NCBI GenBank assembly: GCA_016191285.1
Contig: JACPPA010000012.1
Coordinates: 1 to 64,000 of the forward strand
Source of the DNA: Gammaproteobacteria bacterium
Lineage (GTDB): Bacteria > Pseudomonadota > Gammaproteobacteria > Ga0077536
DNA: 64,000 nt
Direction: 5' to 3'
The notes under the pieces are model-generated. The model was not told where the DNA came from and did not search any database. It was given only the letters and a program-made list of their open reading frames with translations. Position numbers and translations under genes: made by a program. Shown here one piece after another: positions 9,537-18,569 of the stretch; positions within the stretch are counted from its first letter, which is position 1; every line of letters begins with the position of its first letter.

Positions 9537-10298
9537 TCAAGAGTTCCCCAGAAATCTTTGACGAAGGACCGAGAGAAGAAATGCCGGCGCGGAAATAAAA
9601 TTCCGACGAGCCAGCCGAATGGGTTCTCGAATTAATCGAGGGAGCCATTCGAGACCGAGGTCACGTAACCACTTCGGTGCTCGACCTTTGCGGCCGGAAT
9701 AGAAATCGAACACCGCGCCGATTGCGCCTATTACGCGAACTTTCAACTGCCGCCGATTTTCCAGAATCCATTTCTCCTGCTTCGGTGCGGTCATTCCGAC
9801 CCAGAGCACGGTTGCTCCCGATTCATTAATCCGGCGAAGCATCTCTGCATTGTCCTCAGGCGTGAAGCTCGATATGAATGGCGGAGAGTAGCTTCCAGCC
9901 ACCGATATGTTCGGAAATTCCCCGGCTATTCGTTGGTTAATCGCTGCGAGCACCGGTTCCTCCGACCCCAGGAAGAAATACCTGGCTCCACAATCAGCGT
10001 TAAGGCGCGCGGACAATCGCAGAAAGAATTCCATGCCGGCAACCCGTTCGCGAAGCGTGACGCCCAGCATCCGCGCCGCCAATAGTATCCCAGCACCATC
10101 AGGAAGTAGCAGATCGGCACTGCTTAGCGCTTCACGAAATTTGCTATCCGATGCGGCAACCATCAAAGAATGAGGATTCGCACACGCGACGAAAAATGGA
10201 AGCGCTTGGGTTCCAGACAACGCGCCCTTGGCCGCCACGACATCGCCCTCCAGCCCAGCGGCGCTGATTCGGTATCCCAGTATGTCTATCGTTTCCAT
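9537..10298 (-). CDS. WecG/TagA/CpsF family glycosyltransferase
   Basis: 253 residues, usual length for GT26. Diagnostic segments are FVACANPHSLMVA, LLLPDGAGIL, YFFLGS, and VLWVGMTAPKQEKWI (the GxPKQE motif). Members add the second sugar, often ManNAc or its uronic acid, to GlcNAc-PP-undecaprenol at the inner face of the membrane. WecB (UDP-ManNAc synthesis) is encoded at 26.8 kb and a WecA-type enzyme at 6.2 kb, which supports a ManNAc-GlcNAc start to this polymer; that is inference. The gene sits between a GT4 gene (12 bp gap) and the exosortase (66 bp gap). Confidence 0.9.
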   Translation of the reverse strand: METIDILGYRISAAGLEGDVVAAKGALSGTQALPFFVACANPHSLMVAASDSKFREALSSADLLLPDGAGILLAARMLGVTLRERVAGMEFFLRLSARLNADCGARYFFLGSEEPVLAAINQRIAGEFPNISVAGSYSPPFISSFTPEDNAEMLRRINESGATVLWVGMTAPKQEKWILENRRQLKVRVIGAIGAVFDFYSGRKGRAPKWLRDLGLEWLPRLIREPIRLARRNFISAPAFLLSVLRQRFLGNS

Positions 10299-10310
10299 CG
10301 GTCGGGGCTG

Positions 10311-11498
10311 CTAATGTCGAGATTGATAGGTTTCGATAGTCTGACGATGAATGCGCGCCAAGTGTTCGTGGTTAATCTCTTCAGTGTATTTGTTCTCGAA
10401 TTCCCGACGTCCCGCTCGGCCTAGCGCCGCACACTGATCCCCGCTCATCATGTCATTCAACACTGCCGCCAAATCGTCTATGTCGCCAGGTTTGAATAAG
10501 CGGCCGGTATGACCTTCGCGGACAACTTCGGCAAGTCCGCCAATTCGCGAGGCCAACACCGCCGTGCCACAGGCGTATGCTTCGAGCACCACCATCGGGA
10601 AGCCTTCGTAGCAGATCGAAGGTATGACTTGCACCGTGGCGGCTTTGACGAGTGCTAATACTTCATGTCGCTCACGGCGCCCCAGGAATTCAACGTCGAG
10701 GTGGTGTTCCTCGGTGTAGCGCGCCAACTCCCCCCTTAAGACGCCGTCACCCACCACTTGTAAGCGGCAACCCTTAACTTGCTGCCAAGCTTTAAGCATA
10801 GTCCATACGCCCTTTTCCGCCGTGAGCCGTCCCACATAAATGGCGTGTCGCCCGCGCGGGTAGCTCCCCACCTCCGGTGGGTCTGGTAGAAAGTTCGGTT
10901 TCACCTGGATGCGGTCCAGTGGGAAGCCGCCAGCCACCATTTTTTGCGCGGAGAATTCAGTTAAAGCGATATAGGTATCAACATTGTTTCTATATGACCC
11001 AAGCATTCGGTTGATGCTTAGCATGGAAACGACAGCGGCAGTAGCCGCTGCCGAGCCGCGATAACATCGATAACGGAGCGCGGATATCAACGAGCCGCGC
11101 AAACAGAGTTCACAAGGGGCCTCGTCTCTAAGTAACAAGCCGTTCGGACAAACTAATCGGTAATTATGCAGGGTTTGAATGACAGGGATATTGCGGTGCC
11201 TGCACGCGGCATAGCCACTCGGTGAAATTTGCGGAAAGGTGTTGTGAAAGTGCGCTAGCTGAGGGCGCTCTTTATCGATGAGATTAACCAGATCATGATA
11301 GACCGCGTTAGCCCACACACCGTCGCGCGCCAGCCTTAGTCGCTTGGGAAGCGAAGATTCATCAATCTCATCATTGAATTTCGAGTATAGGACAACGTCA
11401 ACATGGCGTTGCAGTAAACGCAGTTCGTTTTGAAACACAATGTCCTCGCCGCTCGGCGAGGACGTGCGATAGAAATTGTGGATTAGAAGCAGCTTCAT
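10311..11498 (-). CDS. Glycosyltransferase family 4
   Basis: 395 residues, GT-B fold. The N-terminal domain opens with LLIHNFYRTSSPSGED. A Cys-containing insert CPNGLLLRDEAPCELCLRG is typical of one GT4 subgroup. The C-terminal nucleotide-sugar site is clear: YVGRLTAEKGVWTML, and EGFPMVVLEAYACG (ExxxxxxxE). It adds one sugar to the lipid-linked EPS unit; donor and linkage cannot be read from sequence. Separated by 12 bp from the WecG-type gene, so the same operon is likely. Confidence 0.88.
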   Translation of the reverse strand: MKLLLIHNFYRTSSPSGEDIVFQNELRLLQRHVDVVLYSKFNDEIDESSLPKRLRLARDGVWANAVYHDLVNLIDKERPQLAHFHNTFPQISPSGYAACRHRNIPVIQTLHNYRLVCPNGLLLRDEAPCELCLRGSLISALRYRCYRGSAAATAAVVSMLSINRMLGSYRNNVDTYIALTEFSAQKMVAGGFPLDRIQVKPNFLPDPPEVGSYPRGRHAIYVGRLTAEKGVWTMLKAWQQVKGCRLQVVGDGVLRGELARYTEEHHLDVEFLGRRERHEVLALVKAATVQVIPSICYEGFPMVVLEAYACGTAVLASRIGGLAEVVREGHTGRLFKPGDIDDLAAVLNDMMSGDQCAALGRAGRREFENKYTEEINHEHLARIHRQTIETYQSRH

Positions 11499-11571
11499 CG
11501 ACTCGCAATTTACTTATGGTTCGCACTGCTTTGTACTCGCATGGCGCGGCTTCCAAGCCCGGCCGCCTCGG

Positions 11572-12720
11572 TTAGATGGGCTTCAACTCCGGTGCAGCAT
11601 TGTCTAACGTGGCATTAAAAACGGCCACCATTGAATTCGCCACGGTAACCGGGTCAATCTGCAACGCGGCTTTTCGAGCGGCCGCGCGCATGCTGTGCAG
11701 GTCAGAGTCGGACACCGCATAGGCTCGATCGAGCGCGTTCGGTAACGAGTTTGGTAATTCGGGATCGTACAGCCACCCATTAACGCCGTCGCGGATTAGC
11801 TCCTCTGCCGCCTGGCTGTGAATGCTGCCGAGCACCGGCAGACTAGACGCCAATGCTTCGTTAACCACCATCCCCCAGGTATCGGCGAGCGTAGGAAACA
11901 CGAAAATATCAGCCTTGGCATAAACAGTGGAAAGGTTCCGGTAGGACACCCAGTCTCTGAATTCAATTCGAAAATTATTAGCCGGTTTGAACTGCAGAAT
12001 TCGCTCTCGCAGAGGGCCATCCCCGACGATATGGAGTTCGCCGGAGCGGGTGGGATTGTGCCGGAACCAGTGGTCCATTGACTCAATCATCTGGATAAGG
12101 CCCTTACCTTCAACTAGCCGCCCGACGTACAAAAATTTCTTCGGATCTGCCTGCCCGGGCGAACGGCGAACTTCGGGGAAGGTAATGGTATCGGTCGCAT
12201 ACGGGATGGTGAAAATCTTATTAACGCGGTAACCGTAGGATTGGATATAGCGCGCGCCGCTTGCTCCGTTAACTAATACTGCATCTGCAAACGCCAGAAT
12301 AATTTTCCGGAGGTACCGTCGGACGAACCCCCGATTCCGCTCGGTCCGCTCGGAAAGATCCGCATGCACAATGAGCTTTACCGAGCGCCGGACTATTTTG
12401 TACAAGACGGTTTGTAGGGCCCGGGCGCCCATCTCGCTAACGACAATCAGCCGCGGATTAGTGCACCACAAACGTGGAATAGTATCGAGCGGGATATGCA
12501 GCACGGGATCGTCAACGCATACGCTCGGTTGCTGCGCCGGTCGCCCCATAACGATGGACCGCTGGTATTTAATTCGCAAGTCGTGCGTCGGCAACGCGGA
12601 TTCAACCGCAGGTTGCGATAACCAGATTTCGAAATTCGTCGCGGAAGCGCCCAACGCGTTAAACGTTGACACCCGATAGCTAGGCATTCGGTTGGTTAGA
12701 AACACGATCAATTTATCCAC
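11572..12720 (-). CDS. Glycosyltransferase family 4
   Basis: 382 residues, retaining GT-B enzyme. YVGRLVEGKGL marks the start of the C-terminal domain and ADTWGMVVNEALA with GVNGWLYDP the donor site. It acts in the cytoplasm on lipid-linked intermediates. It is one of three GT4 genes in this locus. The gene is preceded by a 467-bp non-coding stretch, so a promoter may lie there; I see no convincing one. Confidence 0.85.
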   Translation of the reverse strand: MDKLIVFLTNRMPSYRVSTFNALGASATNFEIWLSQPAVESALPTHDLRIKYQRSIVMGRPAQQPSVCVDDPVLHIPLDTIPRLWCTNPRLIVVSEMGARALQTVLYKIVRRSVKLIVHADLSERTERNRGFVRRYLRKIILAFADAVLVNGASGARYIQSYGYRVNKIFTIPYATDTITFPEVRRSPGQADPKKFLYVGRLVEGKGLIQMIESMDHWFRHNPTRSGELHIVGDGPLRERILQFKPANNFRIEFRDWVSYRNLSTVYAKADIFVFPTLADTWGMVVNEALASSLPVLGSIHSQAAEELIRDGVNGWLYDPELPNSLPNALDRAYAVSDSDLHSMRAAARKAALQIDPVTVANSMVAVFNATLDNAAPELKPI

Positions 12721-13187
12721 TAGCTCAACGTCCGGCGACGCGAAGCGCTGTTGTGCCTTTTAGGCATTGAGCACTTGGGAAGGGTTCCGCGATATTGAGA
12801 GTTAGGGTTCAATGGAGTAACTCAGCGGTAGGATGACTCCGGAATTGTCGGCACCATATATGACAACATTGTGTCAAGTGAGAAACGAAACCGTTGTTTG
12901 CGTGTCGTTGACTAATAGCTGAGGGCCATTATTGATTTGGCTGCCGCTCCTGACGATAAACTGCACCCGAGTATCACCACGCACCGCGATTATTCCGGCT
13001 TCATAACCCGTGTGCATCACCTGTAGAGTCAAGCTTTCGAGGAGGATGTCAGCCCAACGTTGTGCTCGCCTTGGTTTCCGCGTCGGTAATGGGCAATACA
13101 GCATGCTGGCCGCTATTGCCACCAGCAAGTTCTAATGCTTGCTTGTCGGATATTTCGTTACGACTCGAATTCCCATATCGCTAATAT
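12721..13187. other. Non-coding gap between GT4 and methyltransferase genes
   Basis: 467 bp with no gene I can support. An 84-codon minus-strand ORF (12874-13128) opens with a TTG immediately after a stop and lacks a ribosome binding site. A small palindrome TGACAACATTGTGTCA lies near 12859. No REP palindrome is present. The stretch may be remnant DNA from replacement of an EPS gene. Confidence 0.5.
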
Positions 13188-14069
13188 TCATCGCTTAATC
13201 AACACGAATGAAACCGCAGAAGGACGAATTTTTTGCCAAATATGGCGCGCCTGATAGACACCTGAATAAATTGGGAGCGCGCATAGAATTCTGTCGATTC
13301 GCACAATGGCTGCGGAGGTCCAAACCGAACGCCCTCCAAACAAAGGTGATAGCCTGGACATCAAGGAGAACATGCATTTAGTTTCCTTCACGATTTTAAA
13401 TCTTGACGCTCGCACTATATTTCGAAAAATCATGAGAGGAATCCCGCGTTCGTTCTTTGTTAGACCTCGACGCGGCTTTCGCCAGTCGCCCATCGAATGC
13501 GTCGGTTCACGCAGTAACGCATACCCACCTGGCTTTAGCACGCGGTACATTTCGTTGACCACGGTGGTGACATTCGGTATGTGATGCAACACGCTAAAGC
13601 AGACAACAATATCGAAACTGCTCGCTGGAAACGGTATTAGTCCAGATTGATCAGGCTTCAAGTAGGTTACTAGTTTGCCATCAATCGTCGTGGATGCGAA
13701 TCCGTCCGAAGGTTCCAGAACGGTAACGCGTAGACTACGTTCAAGGATTGGCTTTAGTTCGGCGCCATGAGCGCTACCAATTCCGAGTGCGTGATCGAAT
13801 CGCCGGTTTGGTAACCATTTATAGCAGTGTTGATCGGCAAGTTGCTCATATTCATAGCTTGCGTGGTCGGTTGCCATCGCATTGGGTTCGTTCTTGTAGA
13901 GATTAAAGTAGCCTTCGCGTTCATCGTCGAACCATCTAGCGATTTGAACGCTGGAGAAATCATCACCGTAAAGAATATCGCCGCGCAGTGCGCGCTCGAT
14001 TTCTCGACCATCAACTATTTCTCCCAAAGAATCGTCGGAATACATACCCGATGGCACCGCCCGCATCAT
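13188..14069 (-). CDS. SAM-dependent methyltransferase (Methyltransf_11 type)
   Basis: 293 residues. The SAM-binding part is recognisable: ALGIGSAHG (motif I), a VTVLEPSDG acidic loop, FDIVVCFSVLHHIP (motif IV region), and MYRVLKPGGYALL. The roughly 70 N-terminal residues and the C-terminal 90 match no domain I know. In this setting it could methylate a sugar of the repeat unit or cap the chain; this is inferred from context only. Start codon is one of two adjacent ATGs (14069, 14066), with no strong Shine-Dalgarno sequence. The codons look more AT-rich than in gsp or Bat genes. Confidence 0.8.
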   Translation of the reverse strand: MMRAVPSGMYSDDSLGEIVDGREIERALRGDILYGDDFSSVQIARWFDDEREGYFNLYKNEPNAMATDHASYEYEQLADQHCYKWLPNRRFDHALGIGSAHGAELKPILERSLRVTVLEPSDGFASTTIDGKLVTYLKPDQSGLIPFPASSFDIVVCFSVLHHIPNVTTVVNEMYRVLKPGGYALLREPTHSMGDWRKPRRGLTKNERGIPLMIFRNIVRASRFKIVKETKCMFSLMSRLSPLFGGRSVWTSAAIVRIDRILCALPIYSGVYQARHIWQKIRPSAVSFVLIKR

Positions 14070-14195
14070 TTTTAAATTTTCGCCTAGCTTCGTGTTAGCG
14101 GTACTCTATCGCACGTGGTCAACTGCGAACACAAAAATTATTTAGAATGTAAGGTTATTCAATTTAGCGATCCCGACGACTTCGTTGGAATCGAC

Positions 14196-15707
14196 CTAAT
14201 TGGTACAAACCTCCACAGCACCGATTTCCGGTGCTCGGCCGCAATACGAATATCCTACGTCCATACCACGATCAATTGCAGGACTATCAGAGGACAGTTT
14301 ATATTTCAAACCGTCGGCTAAATTCATGACCCCCGCCTCGCCGATAATCGCGGCCGCGTTTTTGTAAATAGTTTTTAGTTTTCCCCAGTCTTCGGTCGGA
14401 AATCGAACGTTTGAGAATAAGTTGTTCGATAAAATCATATTGTAAATTGGGAGACCATTAGCGATCGGGACGATCCCATATTCAGTATCCAAAACTATAT
14501 TGTTCACAAATCGGATCCCAAAAATCGCTAGTTTTGAGGTGAAGACTCCTAGCCCTTTGCTCAGGTCATACAGCGTGTTGTTATCAATGGTGACTTGGTT
14601 ACCCGAATTGACACGAACTCCCTCGCCGTCCAGTCGCCCTCCGATAATATTGTGGTGAATAGCAATCCTTGCATTTCCTCGCCCTGGCACGGATTCCCAT
14701 AAGCCAATGCCGAATTTTGCGCCGCGGATGTCGTTTTTCGTGACCTCAACGTCCGAGATTCCAGCGAGTTCAAGAGCTTCTTTATTGTTCAATTGTGGAT
14801 CGATCGTTATCTTGTTTCCGGAAATTTTGACTGACCGTATTCCGCCAGAAGATTCCCCCCGAACAATGGATATCCAACTATTAGTCACGTTATTAGATAC
14901 CTCGCAGTCGGCGCCAACGTTCCAAAGTTCGATCGATATATCAGCGCCCCACGATTTATCGCGGGCGGGAACATTAATGATGTTATCGGAGACTTTTACT
15001 CCCTCGAACCACCCCCCTGCCCATTGCTTAATGCCCCCTCCTTGATCTTCGTTAATGATATTGCCGCTCACCAACCCTCCGCGTAAATGTCCAATCTGAA
15101 CACATGCGCCAGACCAACCGACATAGTCTTTGCCGCAGTTCGTAAACGAATTATCGCTAATTTCTGTCCCAGTTATGTAATGCTTCGGCGGTACCTTTTC
15201 GTCCGAACCATTTCCCGTAATTTGTAGTGCCGCAGCTTCTATTCCCGTAAACACCATGTGCTTGATCGTTACTGAACTTCGATTACGAAACATGATTCCG
15301 TGTTCCAATCGCCGATCGCTCCCGTCAAGTGTCAAGTCGCTTATTCGCTGCGCAACACCCGGATCTGTTATGGATTCTCCCGAGATGAGCCATCCGCGAA
15401 TTGCGGAGGAAATTATTGTCGATGCATGGCCTCTTCCCACTACGCTAACACCCGCCGCCAACTTGCAGGGGCGATTCATTTTATAGGTGCCTTTCCCCAA
15501 CTGAATTGTGTCGCCTATCGTTCTTACTCTTGAGCATGCGTAATCCAACGACGCCCATGGATTTGTGGCGGTACCCTGCGCATTATTGTTGTTACCATCA
15601 GGGGCAAGGAAATACGTCTGCGGAAGGACACTGGTAGAAACTAGCATTGCCGCTAGCAGTGAAGCCAAACGCTTGATGATCCACAGGGCTCGACACGATT
15701 TGTTCAT
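14196..15707 (-). CDS. Secreted right-handed parallel beta-helix protein
   Basis: About 503 residues. The track start at 15971 lies inside the ISL3 element. The true start is the ATG at 15707, which begins MNKSCRALWIIKRLASLLAAMLVSTSVLPQTYF, a Sec signal peptide. The mature part has the start typical of pectate-lyase-like proteins (YFLAPDGNNNNAQGTATNPWASLDYA) followed by repeated coils with asparagine ladders (SDNSFTNC, SGNIINE, SNNVTNS, DNNTLYD). Such proteins in EPS loci are often polysaccharide lyases or modifying enzymes; the exact activity is not clear. It is downstream of the polymerase gene and was about 120 bp from it before the IS inserted. Confidence 0.82.
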   Translation of the reverse strand: MNKSCRALWIIKRLASLLAAMLVSTSVLPQTYFLAPDGNNNNAQGTATNPWASLDYACSRVRTIGDTIQLGKGTYKMNRPCKLAAGVSVVGRGHASTIISSAIRGWLISGESITDPGVAQRISDLTLDGSDRRLEHGIMFRNRSSVTIKHMVFTGIEAAALQITGNGSDEKVPPKHYITGTEISDNSFTNCGKDYVGWSGACVQIGHLRGGLVSGNIINEDQGGGIKQWAGGWFEGVKVSDNIINVPARDKSWGADISIELWNVGADCEVSNNVTNSWISIVRGESSGGIRSVKISGNKITIDPQLNNKEALELAGISDVEVTKNDIRGAKFGIGLWESVPGRGNARIAIHHNIIGGRLDGEGVRVNSGNQVTIDNNTLYDLSKGLGVFTSKLAIFGIRFVNNIVLDTEYGIVPIANGLPIYNMILSNNLFSNVRFPTEDWGKLKTIYKNAAAIIGEAGVMNLADGLKYKLSSDSPAIDRGMDVGYSYCGRAPEIGAVEVCTN

Positions 15708-15859
15708 GGAACTACAGGATACCGTTGTCGATCGTTGCAGTCCCGATGGCGGCATTTTAGCAATCAGTCCAACCGGACTTTTACACATTGGCACGAGTGG
15801 ACAATACATCAATCTCGTATCTCGCGCTAAGCCGAGATCGCAGATGACGAGTGTCCTAA

Positions 15860-15867
15860 GATATTTC
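15860..15867. repeat. ISL3 target site duplication, left copy
   Basis: GATATTTC immediately before the left inverted repeat, identical to 17252-17259. Eight-base duplications are the rule for ISL3 elements. Confidence 0.93.
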
Positions 15868-17251
15868 GGGTCTTCGTGAAGTCGTGTGGGTAGATTCGGA
15901 GCCATGATCATGCGACGAGGCTTGTTAGCCAAGGGTTTTCGATGGATTCGAGGGATGCGAATTTCTGGCATCCTTCCCCGCTGGCAAACAAACGCACACG
16001 CAAGCGCCGACTGTGGGATGCATATGCCTTTGAAGGGTTCCGCCCAGAGGCCACTGTCCGTGGTGTCTTCGGTGATCCCAAAGCACGTGTCATCACGTTG
16101 GTTCGGCGCTCAAAAAAACACGCTGTGGTGTCTGTGGCACGCCGCACGCCAGTTGGTACGACCACAAGACGCGGCAGGTCCGCGACCTGTCGTGTGGCGA
16201 TACGCGGGTCTATGTGGAACTCGACATCCGGCGCGGCGCGTGTCGGCACTGTGGCAAGGTGAAGCGCGAGCGGCTGGAGTTTCTGGCCGACAATCCGTGC
16301 TATACCAAACGCTTCGCCTGGTACGTGGGTCGGCGTTGTGCCACGGCGTCGGTCAAGGCGGTTGCCGAGGAGTTGCAGCTTGATTGGCATACGGTCAAAA
16401 CGCTTGAGAAGCAGTATATGCAGGCCCAGCTTGAGCGGGCGGGGACGCCAGCCCCCCAGGTCATTGGGATCGACGAGATCTCGGTTCGAAAAGGGCACAC
16501 CTACCGTATCGTGGTCAGTGATCTTATTCGTGGTCGTCCGCTTTGGTTTGGGGGTGATGATCGATCGGAGGCCAGCATGGATCAGTTTTATGCGTGGTTG
16601 GGGCCGCGTAAATCGACTGGGCTCCGATTGGCGGTGATGGACCTGTGGAAGCCGTTCCGCAACAGCACGCGACGACAGGCGCCGCAGGCGGCGATTTTGT
16701 TCGACAAGTTCCATGTCATGCGACATCTGGGCGACGCACTCGACACAGTCCGCAAGCATGAATACGGGCGACTGAGTGGAGAGAAGCGCCGCTTTATCAA
16801 AGGTCAGAAGTACCACCTGCTGTCGCGGCACGAGAACCTTTCGCTCGAAGGCCAGCAGTCGTTGAAATTGCTGTTGACCGCCAACAAGCGCTTGAACACG
16901 GCTTACCTGCTGAAAGAATCCTTCGGGCAACTGTGGAGCTACGAGCGCGCGGGTTGGGCTCGACGATTCTTCGATAACTGGCGCAATGCGTTGAAATGGC
17001 AACGCCTGAAACCTTACGAGAAGTTCGCCGAGATGATTGAACGACATTGGAATGGCATCGCGGCTTACTGTGTTCCCGAGAATAAAGTCTCGCTCGGCTT
17101 CGTCGAGGGATTGAACAACAAGATCAGAGTGATTCAGCGTCGGGCTTATGGCTTGCGAGATGAAGAATACTTGCGACTCAAGGTCCTCACCTGCATGCTG
17201 CCCTTTGCTGTGAAACCACTAGAATCTACCCATTCGATTACGCGAAGAGCC
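15868..17251 (+). mobile_element. ISL3-family insertion sequence, complete
   Basis: A 1384-bp element. The left end GGGTCTTCGTGAAGTCGTGT and right end (reverse complement GGCTCTTCGCGTAATCGAAT) continue into a shared TGGGTAGATTC, giving imperfect 30-bp terminal inverted repeats at 15868-15897 and 17222-17251. Identical 8-bp GATATTTC copies flank it, so this is a simple transposition that has not been rearranged. It carries one transposase reading frame interrupted by a -1 shift at a run of seven A. It landed in the 3' end of the Wzy-type gene. Confidence 0.95.
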
Positions 17252-17299
17252 GATATTTCTATATCTAGGTCTAACCGGCGCTTCCCGGCTGGTGAGTGA
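15942..17299 (+). CDS. ISL3 transposase, in two frames (possible -1 frameshift)
   Basis: Frame one starts at ATG 15942 with AAGGG upstream (MDSRDANFWHPSPLANKRT...) and reads VRRSKK at the run A7 (16112-16118). From there the -1 frame gives TRCGVCGTPHASWYDHKTRQ and joins the long ORF. That part holds CRHCGKVKR (zinc finger), the DDE domain (IGIDEISVRKG, DKFHVMRHLGD) and FVEGLNNKIR. The -1 shift on A AAA AAA C could be programmed or a homopolymer indel. The frame has no stop before the right inverted repeat and runs about 16 codons into host DNA to 17299, which is unusual and suggests a lost native stop. Confidence 0.88.
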
Positions 17300-18481
17300 C
17301 AAGCCCAAAGTCGCCAATATCCAAAATGCCACGCTATGAAAGACGGACGCCGAATAAATAATATTTTCTCCGAAGTTGGCGATCGAGAAAAATAATACGC
17401 CATAAAATGCTGCTGGGAATTCTCTTTTTGAATCATTACGCCAAAACCTCCAGAGCGAAATTCCAATCACGTTCAAATAAAACAAGGTGCCGATAATTCC
17501 GCTATCCAAAATCGATTGCATGTAACCACTGTGAAGAGACGTTCGCGCAACTAATCGTGCGTCTCGCGCACTCGATAGTCCCAACCCGGGTTTTATATTT
17601 TGAAGACCCTCGGACCCCACCGTAAAACCGTATCCCAGCCAAGGTCTATATTCCAATGCCTTTAAGCCGCGTGCCCATAAATCAACTCGACCGGAAAGCG
17701 TACTCAGGGTATTTAAACGGAATATTTTAGATGCCGCCTCTTTATCTACTGAATAGTTAAACGCCGCGGCGCCTAGACCCACTACTAGGGCCGCGATCAA
17801 TGCCGCGCTTACGATGTAGCCCTTCTTCGGATAGTAATGCCAGGACGTAATGACCCCTGACACAAAAGACGCAACCCAAAACGTACGAGAAAGGGTGAGG
17901 AACATACATATCAAGGTGGGTACGGAGATCAGAATTTTAAGAATTCGAGATTTAATTCCGAAAAATGCTAATCCGAGCGTCAGGCCACTTGCCGCGCCCA
18001 TCATTCCTGATTTTGAAAATAAGCCGCGAAATCTGAGTTCACTCCCATAAGCATCACCGGAAAATAATTGCTCATATGCAAGCCCTGGCGCCAGCTTGGC
18101 GGCTACCAAGCTTCCGATCATTACTCCCATATAAACCGCGATTATGGAAATTGTCAGCCATTGATGCGCATCCACGCGACGAGCGGGTGGCAGGTTAAAA
18201 TAAGCTATGCCGAAAAATACTATCGCCAGCAAAGACCCAATCTGCAATAGCACAAACGATTGATCAGAAGAGTCAATTGAGGTTGCAATCAAACTAATTA
18301 GATAACCGATCGCGGGCCAATATTTCGCGATAAAATTTCGCGGTACATCAGTGAGTATCCCAACAATCCCAATTAGCAATCCCAGAAACTGCGCAAATCC
18401 TCTCATGACATACGGGTCACCGAGTTGAAAAGTATCCTTTCCAACCAGCAGTACAACTATAAGGGACAAGGCGAAACGCAC
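17219..18481 (-). CDS. O-antigen polymerase/ligase-like (Wzy_C) membrane protein, tail replaced by IS
   Basis: 420 residues, about ten to twelve hydrophobic segments and a large periplasmic loop with GRVDLWARGLKAL, PWLGYGF and TSLHSGYMQSILDSG, the Wzy_C/O-antigen ligase pattern. It probably polymerises the flipped EPS units in the inner membrane. The ISL3 insertion cuts the frame after RYRNI. The current last ten residues (GSSRNRMGRF) come from the element. Joining the flanks across the element restores LGHSSSAISA and a stop at 15827-15829. Since only the last ten residues differ, the protein may still work. The gene is AT-richer than neighbouring loci, as usual for polymerases. Confidence 0.87.
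   Translation of the reverse strand: MRFALSLIVVLLVGKDTFQLGDPYVMRGFAQFLGLLIGIVGILTDVPRNFIAKYWPAIGYLISLIATSIDSSDQSFVLLQIGSLLAIVFFGIAYFNLPPARRVDAHQWLTISIIAVYMGVMIGSLVAAKLAPGLAYEQLFSGDAYGSELRFRGLFSKSGMMGAASGLTLGLAFFGIKSRILKILISVPTLICMFLTLSRTFWVASFVSGVITSWHYYPKKGYIVSAALIAALVVGLGAAAFNYSVDKEAASKIFRLNTLSTLSGRVDLWARGLKALEYRPWLGYGFTVGSEGLQNIKPGLGLSSARDARLVARTSLHSGYMQSILDSGIIGTLFYLNVIGISLWRFWRNDSKREFPAAFYGVLFFSIANFGENIIYSASVFHSVAFWILATLGLSLTSREAPVRPRYRNIGSSRNRMGRF
17252..17259. repeat. ISL3 target site duplication, right copy
   Basis: GATATTTC directly after the right inverted repeat, matching 15860-15867. Confidence 0.93.
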
Positions 18482-18569
18482 AATATTCTCCGATTGTTAT
18501 AAGTCTCTAAGAGAACTTCAACCTTTAGCAGGGATATTTATTCTTTGAGAATTTGTACATTTTGTGAGT

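Noticed and set aside
12855-12880. TTGACA on the minus strand near 12880 as a promoter
   Set aside because: No -10 hexamer at 16-18 bp; the match is part of a small palindrome.
12874-13128. 84-aa minus-strand ORF
   Set aside because: TTG start right after a stop codon, no ribosome binding site, no recognisable family.
15708-15971. N-terminal 88 residues of the beta-helix ORF in the track
   Set aside because: They read into the IS; the signal peptide begins at 15707.
15886-16383. 165-aa plus-strand ORF at the IS left end
   Set aside because: Out of frame with both transposase parts and lacks any domain.
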